DNA of 64,000 nucleotides, from contig NZ_AP018291.1 of assembly GCF_002368415.1 (NCBI RefSeq), positions 248,001 to 312,000 of the forward strand, written 5' to 3'. The position numbers and the translations under genes were made by a program. This stretch comes from Calothrix sp. NIES-4105. GTDB taxonomy: Bacteria; Cyanobacteriota; Cyanobacteriia; Cyanobacteriales; Nostocaceae. This document shows, in pieces, positions 7,396 through 14,525 of this stretch; position 1 is the stretch's first letter; each line of letters begins with the position of its first letter. A model generated the notes under the pieces. The model made no database searches, was not told where the DNA came from, and worked only from the letters and a program-made list of their open reading frames with translations.

Positions 7396-7857
7396 CTATA
7401 TTGCGAGAACTTCTTCTCGTCGCGCGTAGTCTACCTGACCAGGCGCCGTCCAAACTTCGACCAATTCGTTTGTTTTATCCTCCCAGATACCACGAGATAT
7501 TTTGATGCGAGTGCCAGCAGGAAATAACTTTGTAATCTTTGTACCTTCATGCTCGCTACATAACTCTAATTCACCAGTAGTTATACCGTCAACTAGTTCT
7601 GAATTTTCAAGCATTTGATTGTAGTTGGCATGTAAATCGGCTTCGGTTTTATTAGCTGATAAAATATCAACAAACTCATCCCATTCCTGCGAAGTTAATC
7701 TTTCTTTGATTTCAGCAAGCTTTTGACCAAAATCGATTTGAGCATTGAGGTAATTCTCCATAGCCTCTTTAATTGCATCACTTTCTGCCAAACTTGGATT
7801 GTTCGACATTAGCTTGTGAGCCATTATTGCAATCGTATCGAGATAATCGTTCGTCAT
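7396..7857 (-). CDS. Hypothetical protein
   Basis: 153 residues from the ATG at 7857, preferred over the ATG at 7866 because AAAGGA lies 9 nt upstream of it and directly abuts the other. The N-terminal 100 residues are helical and charged. The C-terminal 45 (AGTRIKISRGIWEDKTNELVEV) look like a small SH3-like beta barrel. No family is recognised. Two tandem copies of the shared promoter-like motif lie just upstream (7897-7967), so it is probably transcribed alone. It is the last gene of a long run on the minus strand. Confidence 0.6.
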   Translation of the reverse strand: MTNDYLDTIAIMAHKLMSNNPSLAESDAIKEAMENYLNAQIDFGQKLAEIKERLTSQEWDEFVDILSANKTEADLHANYNQMLENSELVDGITTGELELCSEHEGTKITKLFPAGTRIKISRGIWEDKTNELVEVWTAPGQVDYARREEVLAI

Positions 7858-7896
7858 ACAAGACATTCCTTTAAGTGTATGTATGTGTATCCATAG

Positions 7897-7967
7897 GAAT
7901 GTCCGTATGGGTAGTAATTATATTGATACGCTACGTTATATGTCAGTATGGTAGTAATAACATTGAA
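7897..7967 (-). promoter_or_regulatory. Tandem promoter-like motifs upstream of the 7396-7857 gene
   Basis: Two similar segments lie about 40 bp apart. On the minus strand each reads roughly (T/A)TCAATRTnATTACTACC followed by an ATAC-rich tract and GACAT. The same TTCAAT..ACTA core precedes at least nine other minus-strand genes in this window. The tandem arrangement suggests either two start sites or a regulator-binding repeat. Confidence 0.45.
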
Positions 7968-7973
7968 ATTTAT

Positions 7974-8813
7974 TTAATTTATTGATTTGAAAATTGCGTC
8001 ATTGCCTTCATTGTACCACCACCCCTGGCATCGATTAAGTAATTCGCAAAGTAGAATTATTTGGTGGGCGAATATAATACCCTTCCCATACTCAATATCT
8101 TCTACTTGGATAATAGTGTGAATTATCTCATATAACCCAAATACGTAATTATCTCCCCAATCATCTTCAAAGCATGTGCTAGCTATTACTTGCATCACTC
8201 CAAGCAATTGAATTGCTGCATCTGGCTGGGAAGATTTGAGCGCTTCGATGGCAAGACGTGTATTTTCTGCATGGTTTTCTTTACCATCAAAGAAACACGT
8301 ATAGTATGGTTCTAATTCAGGTTCATCTAATTCAATAATGCCATTTGGGGATTTTGAATCAAATGTAAACGGCATTGCAAAGCATGAATTAGCGGACATG
8401 CTACCGGGTAAACCACTAGCTAAATATAATTCAATTTTTGATGGTGCTGTTGTCTTCATTGGTGAGTTCCATACCCTATCCCTCCTCCACATCCAACGTA
8501 TACTATGATTGATGGCGCCTTGTAGTGTTAAATAAGTGCTACTAGTTTGAATAGGCATACGCTGCTTACCCGAATTTGTGAAGAAATCTCTCCAATTTTT
8601 GAAATAAGTTATCTCCTCAATATTGTTACTACTATTACTATTACTCCACTCATCAATTACTGCTTTCCAATTATAATTGGCGCCTTGATGCATTATCAAA
8701 TACCACTGGTTTGTACCTGGATGTTGAACATATACTTCAGTTGATACTGATTGGATTAAATATCCGTTCTCATTAATGCAAGTAGGATAATATGTGACTA
8801 ATCTTTGTATCAT
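7974..8813 (-). CDS. Hypothetical protein
   Basis: 279 residues, family not recognised. Rich in Trp and Asn, no signal peptide or membrane helix. Two parts can be seen: residues 1-150 with aromatic beta-like segments (GTNQWYLIMHQGANYNWKAV) and a helical C-terminal half (HAENTRLAIEALKSSQPDAAIQ). Starts 2 bp downstream of the XRE gene on the same strand, so it belongs to the methyltransferase-XRE transcript and may be a partner or passenger of that module. Confidence 0.55.
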   Translation of the reverse strand: MIQRLVTYYPTCINENGYLIQSVSTEVYVQHPGTNQWYLIMHQGANYNWKAVIDEWSNSNSSNNIEEITYFKNWRDFFTNSGKQRMPIQTSSTYLTLQGAINHSIRWMWRRDRVWNSPMKTTAPSKIELYLASGLPGSMSANSCFAMPFTFDSKSPNGIIELDEPELEPYYTCFFDGKENHAENTRLAIEALKSSQPDAAIQLLGVMQVIASTCFEDDWGDNYVFGLYEIIHTIIQVEDIEYGKGIIFAHQIILLCELLNRCQGWWYNEGNDAIFKSIN

Positions 8814-8815
8814 AA

Positions 8816-9118
8816 TTATTTAATTTCATTGACTACATTCATCATTGCTAGTACTTTGGGATGTATAATGCTAGCTATATTATCTGAATCACTTACTATT
8901 TTAGGATTATCATACCATTCAGCAATCAGAAAGACTTCACTCACTTTTACATTAAAAACGGCGCCAATTTTGAATAATTTATCAAGACTCGGTGTTGCAT
9001 TATTGTTTTCAAGCTCGCATATGTATGACTTTGATAAACTAGTGGTCTTAGCTAAGTCGTGCTGTTTCAAATTATGAGTTGTTCGTAATAATTTAATAGC
9101 TCTACCAATATTTTTCAT
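8816..9118 (-). CDS. XRE-family HTH regulator following the C5-methyltransferase
   Basis: 100 residues. The XRE helix-turn-helix covers residues 5-60: IKLLRTTHNLKQHDLAKTTS, then LSKSYICELENNNATPSLDKL. Its ATG begins directly after the TAA stop of the methyltransferase gene, so the two are translationally linked. By position it resembles controller (C) proteins of restriction-modification systems, although those usually precede the genes they control. No restriction endonuclease is recognised beside it. Confidence 0.85.
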   Translation of the reverse strand: MKNIGRAIKLLRTTHNLKQHDLAKTTSLSKSYICELENNNATPSLDKLFKIGAVFNVKVSEVFLIAEWYDNPKIVSDSDNIASIIHPKVLAMMNVVNEIK

Positions 9119-10375
9119 TTACTTTATTGCTTCCCTGCATTGAGAGATTATCCAAGTCATTACTGCGGGTGTAACCGCATTACCAAGCAACTTTACTTTA
9201 ACTTTCTTGCTACCAATTAATATCGTTTCATTACTAAATCCCATACCTAATTTTAATTCGTTAACATCCAACATTCGGAAACCACAATCTTCGACATTGA
9301 ATGAATGTGGTACCGCAAGCGCATGACGTGGATTGGTAGTAATAGTTGGTAAAGGTTTATCTATATTGCTTGTTGCATCATCACGGCTATAATACTGAAC
9401 GAGGAAGGGGGGAGGTGTTACGAGTGCATGTTTCTCATGAGTAGTAATTGTCGGTAGGGGTTGTCCTACAGCAGCGGCGCCACCCGAACTATAATAACTA
9501 GTAATAAAAGGGGTATTTTTATACTTCTCCAATTGCTGCCTAATTCGATTCAATGTGTTTGGTGACAATGGAGTATTACGTTCACTAATTAGTGGCGCCT
9601 CTATACTCCAATCTATAATCGATGCGGCACTCTTAATGTCAGGAGTTACTATCACAGGTTTGGCGAGACGTTGTGAGCATCCAGTACATATGTATAGATA
9701 TTGTTGTTTGTACTTTCCGATTTTACATGTTGGCTTCTTCCACCACTGAGTTGCATTTATTCGACTATTGCAGCTAGCACAATAGGTGCCTGGTGTATGG
9801 CTGAGATTTGGAGTGGGGATCGACTTTCTCCAAAATATAATGAAAATTCGGTCACGACTTTGAGGTACACTGAAAAATTGACTATTCAGTGAAAGTATTT
9901 TGTACTTGTAACCCAGTGAGGTTATCTCGTGCAACCACTTATCGAATAAATGGTACTTACTAAATTCCACGACGTTTTCAACAATTGCAAACTTTGGTTG
10001 AAGATATTGAGTGAAGCGAACCACTTCATACGCTGTGAGTCGTGATTGTTCAGCGTTTTGGTCGATAACTTCATCTTCGAGTAGGTTCAATTGTTTATGG
10101 AGTGTGGGTTTTACTTTACCACTGGCCACGGTGTGCGCGCGGCATTCTGGTGAAAATAGCGCAAACGTTGGGTATTTAGGATATCTATCAACATTGCATG
10201 TTTTTAGATTTACCAAATCATGTTCAGTATTCGGATGGTTGGCTGCGTGGCATTTAATTGCTGTTTTTTCGTGGTTTGCAGCATGAGTAACACTGATTCC
10301 AGCTGTTTTGGCGCCAGTTGTCGAACCACCCATGCCACAAAAAAAGTCAATCGCTGTTATATTTTGGTTTTTCAT
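9119..10375 (-). CDS. C5-cytosine DNA methyltransferase (phage/orphan type)
   Basis: 418 residues from the ATG at 10375, where the family core begins; the ORF is open from an ATG at 10405. Conserved motifs: I AIDFFCGMGGSTTG; IV FSPECRAHT, with the catalytic Cys in a P-E-C context typical of phage-type enzymes instead of PPC; VI ENVVEF; VIII SVPQSRDRIF; X LLGNAVTPAVM. The target-recognition region holds a probable zinc finger (CASC...CTGC) and two similar blocks (SYYSSGGAAAVGQPLPTITT and QYYSRDDATSNIDKPLPTITT). It transfers methyl groups from SAM to cytosine. No cognate endonuclease is adjacent, so it may be an orphan or part of an unrecognised R-M set with the XRE gene. Confidence 0.9.
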   Translation of the reverse strand: MKNQNITAIDFFCGMGGSTTGAKTAGISVTHAANHEKTAIKCHAANHPNTEHDLVNLKTCNVDRYPKYPTFALFSPECRAHTVASGKVKPTLHKQLNLLEDEVIDQNAEQSRLTAYEVVRFTQYLQPKFAIVENVVEFSKYHLFDKWLHEITSLGYKYKILSLNSQFFSVPQSRDRIFIIFWRKSIPTPNLSHTPGTYCASCNSRINATQWWKKPTCKIGKYKQQYLYICTGCSQRLAKPVIVTPDIKSAASIIDWSIEAPLISERNTPLSPNTLNRIRQQLEKYKNTPFITSYYSSGGAAAVGQPLPTITTHEKHALVTPPPFLVQYYSRDDATSNIDKPLPTITTNPRHALAVPHSFNVEDCGFRMLDVNELKLGMGFSNETILIGSKKVKVKLLGNAVTPAVMTWIISQCREAIK

Positions 10376-10418
10376 GATTGATGAATTGAAGCATGAGTAG
10401 CCCATGCTTCAAAATTAA

Positions 10419-11630
10419 CTATTGTTTACTATTTATATACGCTTCGTACTGTTTCAATGTCATCAATTGTGCATAACATTTACCGTCTTCGTACTTGCAA
10501 GCTATATGAACCGATTGCCTATCCTCAGTGTGATTCCACTCGTCGCCACCAAGGAATGAGTTTCCGCCCATTCTCAGTGGTCTGATTTCATCCTTATATA
10601 AGTCATAATACTCTTCGCTTATCTGGCGCCATTGCGGTGTGTCCCAGTTATAGTCTTCATGAACCCACGGGGAAGCAGAACCAATGGTGCCAGGTTGAAT
10701 ATCTTTATACTCCTCATGCCAGTTGTGAATGCAGCTGTACATTGAGGGTCTGAATCCGAGTGACTCGATATGCAGGCAGCGAGTATGTAATTCCTGTGGT
10801 GTGATTTTTTCGTTACCCAGGTCTGCATCGTAGTCAACCATTACACCCTTCCATCTGATACGCCCATCGTAGTATCGAAACATATGCTCGATACCGCAAT
10901 ACCAGTTGGGAGTATATTCATATTCCGTGATTGCTTCGTACCTTCTGGTTTTGAACTCACGAAGAGTCATGAGTTGGGCATAGTATTTGCCATTTGACTC
11001 GCGAACTGCCATATATACTGCTTGTCCATCCGAGGTATCAGTTTCAGATTCCGTTACCATGAAAGCATTAGTTCCAATTGTCTCCACAATGGCATTATGG
11101 AAATAGTGGTTATAATGCTTTTCATCGATTTGGCGCCAAATTCTAGTTCCGCAAATAAAATCATCTTTTACCCACGGGTTCGCTGAACCTACACTATTTG
11201 GTTGAAGTTTTGCATATCTTTGCCAATAATGTACGCAGTTGTGTTGAGTGGGTTTCAAACCGAGTAACTCTATATGTTGGCAGCGCGTATATAATTCGAT
11301 GACGGCAGCGTGTTCTGCTTTCCAGTCTGTGAATGAATAATGGTCGAGGATTTCCCCCTTATATTTCACATATCCATTATTTTTTAGTACCATGCCTTCG
11401 ATATTATGGAACCAGTCAACATAGTTATTATCTATAACCATTTGGTAAACTCGTCGCAGTTCATTGATTCCTTCTTCGGTACAGAATCCATTAATAGCAC
11501 TTTGTGTTAGTTCCAAATGCCGTGCTGATAATTGGTTGCCATCTGATGTGGTGCCAATTATTTCGATTACCATTTCATATATTTCTGGGGTAGGATTAAC
11601 TCTTTGTAATTTGGTTTCATCAGTAATCAT
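10419..11630 (-). CDS. Two-repeat protein of a plasmid-encoded family
   Basis: 403 residues from the ATG at 11630 (GAGG about 4 nt upstream); a TTG start at 11666 is possible. It contains two copies of a unit of about 150 residues, with LYTRCQHIELLGLKP...WVKDDF..RIWRQIDEKHY and LHTRCLHIESLGFRP...WVHEDY..PQWRQISEEYY. Each ends in YAQLMTLREF or YAQLMTLKQY. The protein at 13876-14427 is a single copy of the same unit. No known domain is recognised. Conserved Cys, His and Trp positions suggest a structured, possibly ligand-binding unit. A shared promoter motif lies at 11684-11697. Function unknown. Confidence 0.7.
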   Translation of the reverse strand: MITDETKLQRVNPTPEIYEMVIEIIGTTSDGNQLSARHLELTQSAINGFCTEEGINELRRVYQMVIDNNYVDWFHNIEGMVLKNNGYVKYKGEILDHYSFTDWKAEHAAVIELYTRCQHIELLGLKPTQHNCVHYWQRYAKLQPNSVGSANPWVKDDFICGTRIWRQIDEKHYNHYFHNAIVETIGTNAFMVTESETDTSDGQAVYMAVRESNGKYYAQLMTLREFKTRRYEAITEYEYTPNWYCGIEHMFRYYDGRIRWKGVMVDYDADLGNEKITPQELHTRCLHIESLGFRPSMYSCIHNWHEEYKDIQPGTIGSASPWVHEDYNWDTPQWRQISEEYYDLYKDEIRPLRMGGNSFLGGDEWNHTEDRQSVHIACKYEDGKCYAQLMTLKQYEAYINSKQ

Positions 11631-11683
11631 GGCGCCTCGAATTGGTGCAAATTGTAAATGTTCCAAATATTATGCGTAATAGT

Positions 11684-11697
11684 GTAGTAATATTGAA
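11684..11697 (-). promoter_or_regulatory. Promoter-like motif upstream of the two-repeat protein
   Basis: On the minus strand: TTCAATATTACTAC, then TTACGCATAAT 8-10 nt later. It matches the TTCAAT...TACRCAT pattern seen before many genes here and lies about 60 bp from the chosen start. Confidence 0.4.
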
Positions 11698-11701
11698 TTA
11701 C

Positions 11702-11953
11702 TTACTCCACTACTTGAATAACTGCTTTTAAATTAAATGTAAAATCTTCATCGACATGCTCACAATCAGGGTTGAAACATGTAAACGTTAATTGTTTGGG
11801 AATATGCCTTGCAGTATAATATGTATTGCAGAATAGCTTTTCAACTACGCTTTCGTAATTGGCAAATCCTTCTTGACAATAGGGACATACTGCAACATCT
11901 TCAATTGCGCTTGCATCTACATCCGCCCATTCTGGGTTTAAATTGAATGACAT
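11702..11953 (-). CDS. Small zinc-ribbon-like protein
   Basis: 83 residues. CPYC near residue 23 and CFNPDC near residue 59 form a plausible four-cysteine zinc site, with an aromatic segment between (LFCNTYYTARHIP). The rest is acidic. No named family is recognised. Its start overlaps the end of the ASCH gene by 16 bp, so it is probably co-translated with it. Confidence 0.55.
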   Translation of the reverse strand: MSFNLNPEWADVDASAIEDVAVCPYCQEGFANYESVVEKLFCNTYYTARHIPKQLTFTCFNPDCEHVDEDFTFNLKAVIQVVE

Positions 11954-12411
11954 TGTTGTAATTCCTGTTCGACGAGTTTAATTAATTCGTTTGATGCTTT
12001 CCACGGTGCCGCCTGCATACCAGTAGTTTTGATTGGCGCATTGAACATTATTTTATTAGTAGCGTACCAAGCAACGCGACCTGGTTCCCATATACCTAAT
12101 TCAATTTCCTGTGCTGACTGTTCTTTGATAAATTCATCAGTCATCTTAGTAGTATCAGTTAGGGTACATATCCCGATGGCGCGACCAAGAGCGGGTTTGA
12201 AATCACTACCCAAATATTTATTAGCAATAGCTTGCGCTGCGGAGTCAGGTTCTTGTGCAGAACAATGAATTATTAATTGGGTGGGTAGTGGACATCGTAC
12301 TCCGCGTGGACGGGTTTCCAATATTTTGATATCCATGATGAACAAGTAGCACCAAGGATACCACATAGTAAGTCCTTTCATAGGTGATAGATAGATTGGT
12401 TTAGGCGCCAT
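11938..12411 (-). CDS. ASCH-domain protein
   Basis: 157 residues. The opening PMKGLTMWYPWCYLFIMDIK..ETRPRGV, followed by LIIHCSAQ and GRAIGICTLTDT, matches the ASCH fold. This is a beta barrel related to PUA domains that binds RNA or nucleotides, with some members being N4-acetylcytidine amidohydrolases. The conserved GLTM..PW..L and K..E.R elements are present. It overlaps the zinc-ribbon gene by 16 bp. RNA-related function is inferred from the family. ASCH proteins are common on phages and plasmids. Confidence 0.7.
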   Translation of the reverse strand: MAPKPIYLSPMKGLTMWYPWCYLFIMDIKILETRPRGVRCPLPTQLIIHCSAQEPDSAAQAIANKYLGSDFKPALGRAIGICTLTDTTKMTDEFIKEQSAQEIELGIWEPGRVAWYATNKIMFNAPIKTTGMQAAPWKASNELIKLVEQELQQCHSI

Positions 12412-12432
12412 TTTTATAAATGGCGCATGAAT

Positions 12433-12882
12433 TTATTGAATTGATAAAATGTAATTCATCAGCTTACGACAGTAAAACTGCTTTTCATCTATATCATACC
12501 AAAAGGCAATCATTTCATTACCTATTCTAACCACAAAATCTATTAATAATTTTGTGGATGTCTCATCATTCTCCAGCCATTGAATATAGAAGTTATATTC
12601 GTATGGACTCATATCAAGGTATACATTGTACCAAGTCGAATCAATCTTGACTTTTTTGCCATTATTGATTGCTTGGTAAAATTTATGCCTATCTATGTCG
12701 CTGCATTCATAATTAAACTGTTCTTTCTCCTGATGCTTATCTAGCAATCCCGCATTTGCTAACCTTTGCTGCATGATATGGTCAGGCGCCGCCGATTGAT
12801 TAAATCCATCTTTGAATTGGAATGTACCTGTGTAATCATCGTAAAAGCAGTTACTTTCGATGTAACGTTTTGTAGCACTCAT
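12433..12882 (-). CDS. Hypothetical protein
   Basis: 149 residues, family not recognised. Rich in Tyr, Phe and Asp/Glu (CFYDDYTGTFQFKDGFNQ; FYIQWLENDETSTKL). No membrane segments. It sits between the ASCH gene (21 bp downstream) and the 12896-13216 gene (13 bp upstream), so these are probably one transcript. Confidence 0.5.
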   Translation of the reverse strand: MSATKRYIESNCFYDDYTGTFQFKDGFNQSAAPDHIMQQRLANAGLLDKHQEKEQFNYECSDIDRHKFYQAINNGKKVKIDSTWYNVYLDMSPYEYNFYIQWLENDETSTKLLIDFVVRIGNEMIAFWYDIDEKQFYCRKLMNYILSIQ

Positions 12883-12895
12883 AATAGCTCCTTAA

Positions 12896-13216
12896 TTATA
12901 ATGAAAGTCTTAATTTTGTATAATCTTCAAAGAAGTTTACTAACATGTCCCAGTAAACATCTTCATACTTTTCTCCAGCTTTACATTCCCCTTTCTTTGC
13001 GGAGATGAGCATGAATTCCATTACGTACAAATCTGATACGCAGGTAATTTTGACGTAGTTTGCAATTTTACTACCCTTAAATCTAAATGAAATGCCGTCT
13101 GGTTTTTCTTCTTCCTTAAAATTCCAGGCACTAATCATCGACGTTAGCTTACCCATACCACCTAATTGGCTGATAATGGTTTGAGCAATAAAAGACAACT
13201 TATTATTTGTTTGCAT
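12896..13216 (-). CDS. Hypothetical protein
   Basis: 106 residues, family not recognised. An amphipathic N-terminal helix (KLSFIAQTIISQLGGMGKLTSMI) is followed by beta-like segments (GISFRFKGSKIANYVKITCV). It may head the 12433-11702 transcript: a copy of the promoter-like motif lies at 13259-13276, about 45-60 bp upstream. Confidence 0.5.
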   Translation of the reverse strand: MQTNNKLSFIAQTIISQLGGMGKLTSMISAWNFKEEEKPDGISFRFKGSKIANYVKITCVSDLYVMEFMLISAKKGECKAGEKYEDVYWDMLVNFFEDYTKLRLSL

Positions 13217-13258
13217 TATCTATCCATAAAAGTAATGTGTATAATGCAACCGTAGGTT

Positions 13259-13276
13259 GAGTAATAATATTGAAAA
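13259..13276 (-). promoter_or_regulatory. Promoter-like motif upstream of the 12896-13216 gene
   Basis: Minus strand: TTTTCAATATTATTACTC, with TATACACAT further downstream before the ATG. One of the recurring copies. Confidence 0.4.
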
Positions 13277-13352
13277 AATAAAAAATCATCTTTATATAAT
13301 TTTTATTAAATAAGAAATAACCTTACGTTTAATGGTAAGATTATTACTTATT

Positions 13353-13886
13353 TTACTTTTGAACTAATGCAATGCCTGGTTTTGATACAATGCCTTTGGG
13401 TTGGATAGTTTCACTGATAAATCTGATTAATTCTTGATTGGTATAATACTTTTGGAAAGTATTTTTACTTGTTCGTATTTCACCAATCCGATTTTTACTA
13501 GGGTTATGCAGTTGAACCGCTATAATTAACCATTTTTGTGTAAGTGTCCAAGCCCATTTGAGAACAGATGCTCTTTCTATTGGACATTCGATAACATTAA
13601 TCACAAAGCAAAGCGAAATGATTTCTGTTGGCTGTATTAAGTTATATTGGGGATAGTAGTATGGGTCAAATCCTGCTGCATTAATACCTTGTCGGTTAAG
13701 TAGATTGCAGTCGCTGCGATGTCCACATCCTATGTCTAATAATTGACAATTTGGGTATATAATGCCTTTTTCAATGGCGTGTTTGATTGGTTGGGATAGT
13801 AATGTACGCTGGATAGCAGTTTTCCAGCGCGCCGATTTCCACTGTGTGTAATCCAACCATGTGGGTCTAGGGCTTTCAATCATCAA
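13353..13886 (-). CDS. Methyltransferase resembling the DNA phosphorothioation-associated family
   Basis: 177 residues. ARWKTAIQRTLLSQPIKHAIEKG, then LLDIGCGHRSD (SAM motif I), FDPYYYPQYNLI and FVINVIECPIERASVLKWAW closely follow the pattern of putative methyltransferases annotated as phosphorothioation-associated (found with dnd genes). No dndB-E gene is in this window, so the link is by family only. The start overlaps the end of the single-repeat protein gene by 11 bp. The protein is short; in longer relatives this domain is followed by further sequence. The target is unknown. Confidence 0.7.
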   Translation of the reverse strand: MMIESPRPTWLDYTQWKSARWKTAIQRTLLSQPIKHAIEKGIIYPNCQLLDIGCGHRSDCNLLNRQGINAAGFDPYYYPQYNLIQPTEIISLCFVINVIECPIERASVLKWAWTLTQKWLIIAVQLHNPSKNRIGEIRTSKNTFQKYYTNQELIRFISETIQPKGIVSKPGIALVQK

Positions 13887-14427
13887 TCTTTTCCCTAATT
13901 TTAACTTTGAATTCTTTGAGCGTCATTAATTTGGCATAAAATCGATGATTATATTCTTTGCAAGCCAGGTATACACCATTTCCCATATCATCATGAGTAT
14001 AAGGTTCACCTGCAAGAAAACCATTATTTTTCATTGTGATAGGGGGTACAGAATTAAGATACCAATCGTAATGTTCTTCGTCGATGCGGCGCCATATATC
14101 TCTACTTTCGCAGTAGTCATCAACAACTAAAGGGTATGCACTAGGCGAGTTGATATTTGGTTTAAGATTTTTATATTCCTCCCAGTCGCGGGACACATTG
14201 CGTATGCATGGGATTATTCCAAGCGACTCAATATGTAAACATCTAAAATATAATTTATTTACTGCTGTTTCTTCATTCCAAAATTTATACTTTTTATCTC
14301 TAACTGCTCTGCCTTTGTAACACACAAACCTATCCGAATCATAAACGTGCATGTGATATCCACATCTTAAGTAGATATTTTTATTTTTTAATATTTCCAA
14401 AATTGCCAATTTTAGTTGATTAAACAT
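13876..14427 (-). CDS. Single-repeat paralogue of the 10419-11630 protein
   Basis: 183 residues. It carries the same unit as the two-repeat protein: LYFRCLHIESLGIIPCIRNVS, DDYCESRDIWRRIDEEHYDWY, NNGFLAGEPYTHDD and FYAKLMTLKEFK. The presence of one-unit and two-unit forms within 3 kb points to local duplication. It overlaps the methyltransferase gene by 11 bp, so the two are probably co-expressed. A promoter-like motif lies at 14470-14484. Confidence 0.65.
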   Translation of the reverse strand: MFNQLKLAILEILKNKNIYLRCGYHMHVYDSDRFVCYKGRAVRDKKYKFWNEETAVNKLYFRCLHIESLGIIPCIRNVSRDWEEYKNLKPNINSPSAYPLVVDDYCESRDIWRRIDEEHYDWYLNSVPPITMKNNGFLAGEPYTHDDMGNGVYLACKEYNHRFYAKLMTLKEFKVKIREKIDD

Positions 14428-14469
14428 TGATTTTTTTACAAAAACTGTTTAATATAATTGTGTTAACTT

Positions 14470-14484
14470 AGTAATTATATTGAA
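14470..14484 (-). promoter_or_regulatory. Promoter-like motif upstream of the single-repeat gene
   Basis: Minus strand: TTCAATATAATTACTA followed by TTAACACAATTATATT. It lies 43-57 bp before the ATG at 14427. Confidence 0.4.
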
Positions 14485-14525
14485 AAAATAAGTAGAGATA
14501 ATTTCCCTACTCCCCAAATTGTTAA

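Noticed and set aside
7284-7505. 73-residue plus-strand ORF opposite the start of the 7396-7857 region
   Set aside because: No family or leader support and it runs antisense to a better-supported gene.
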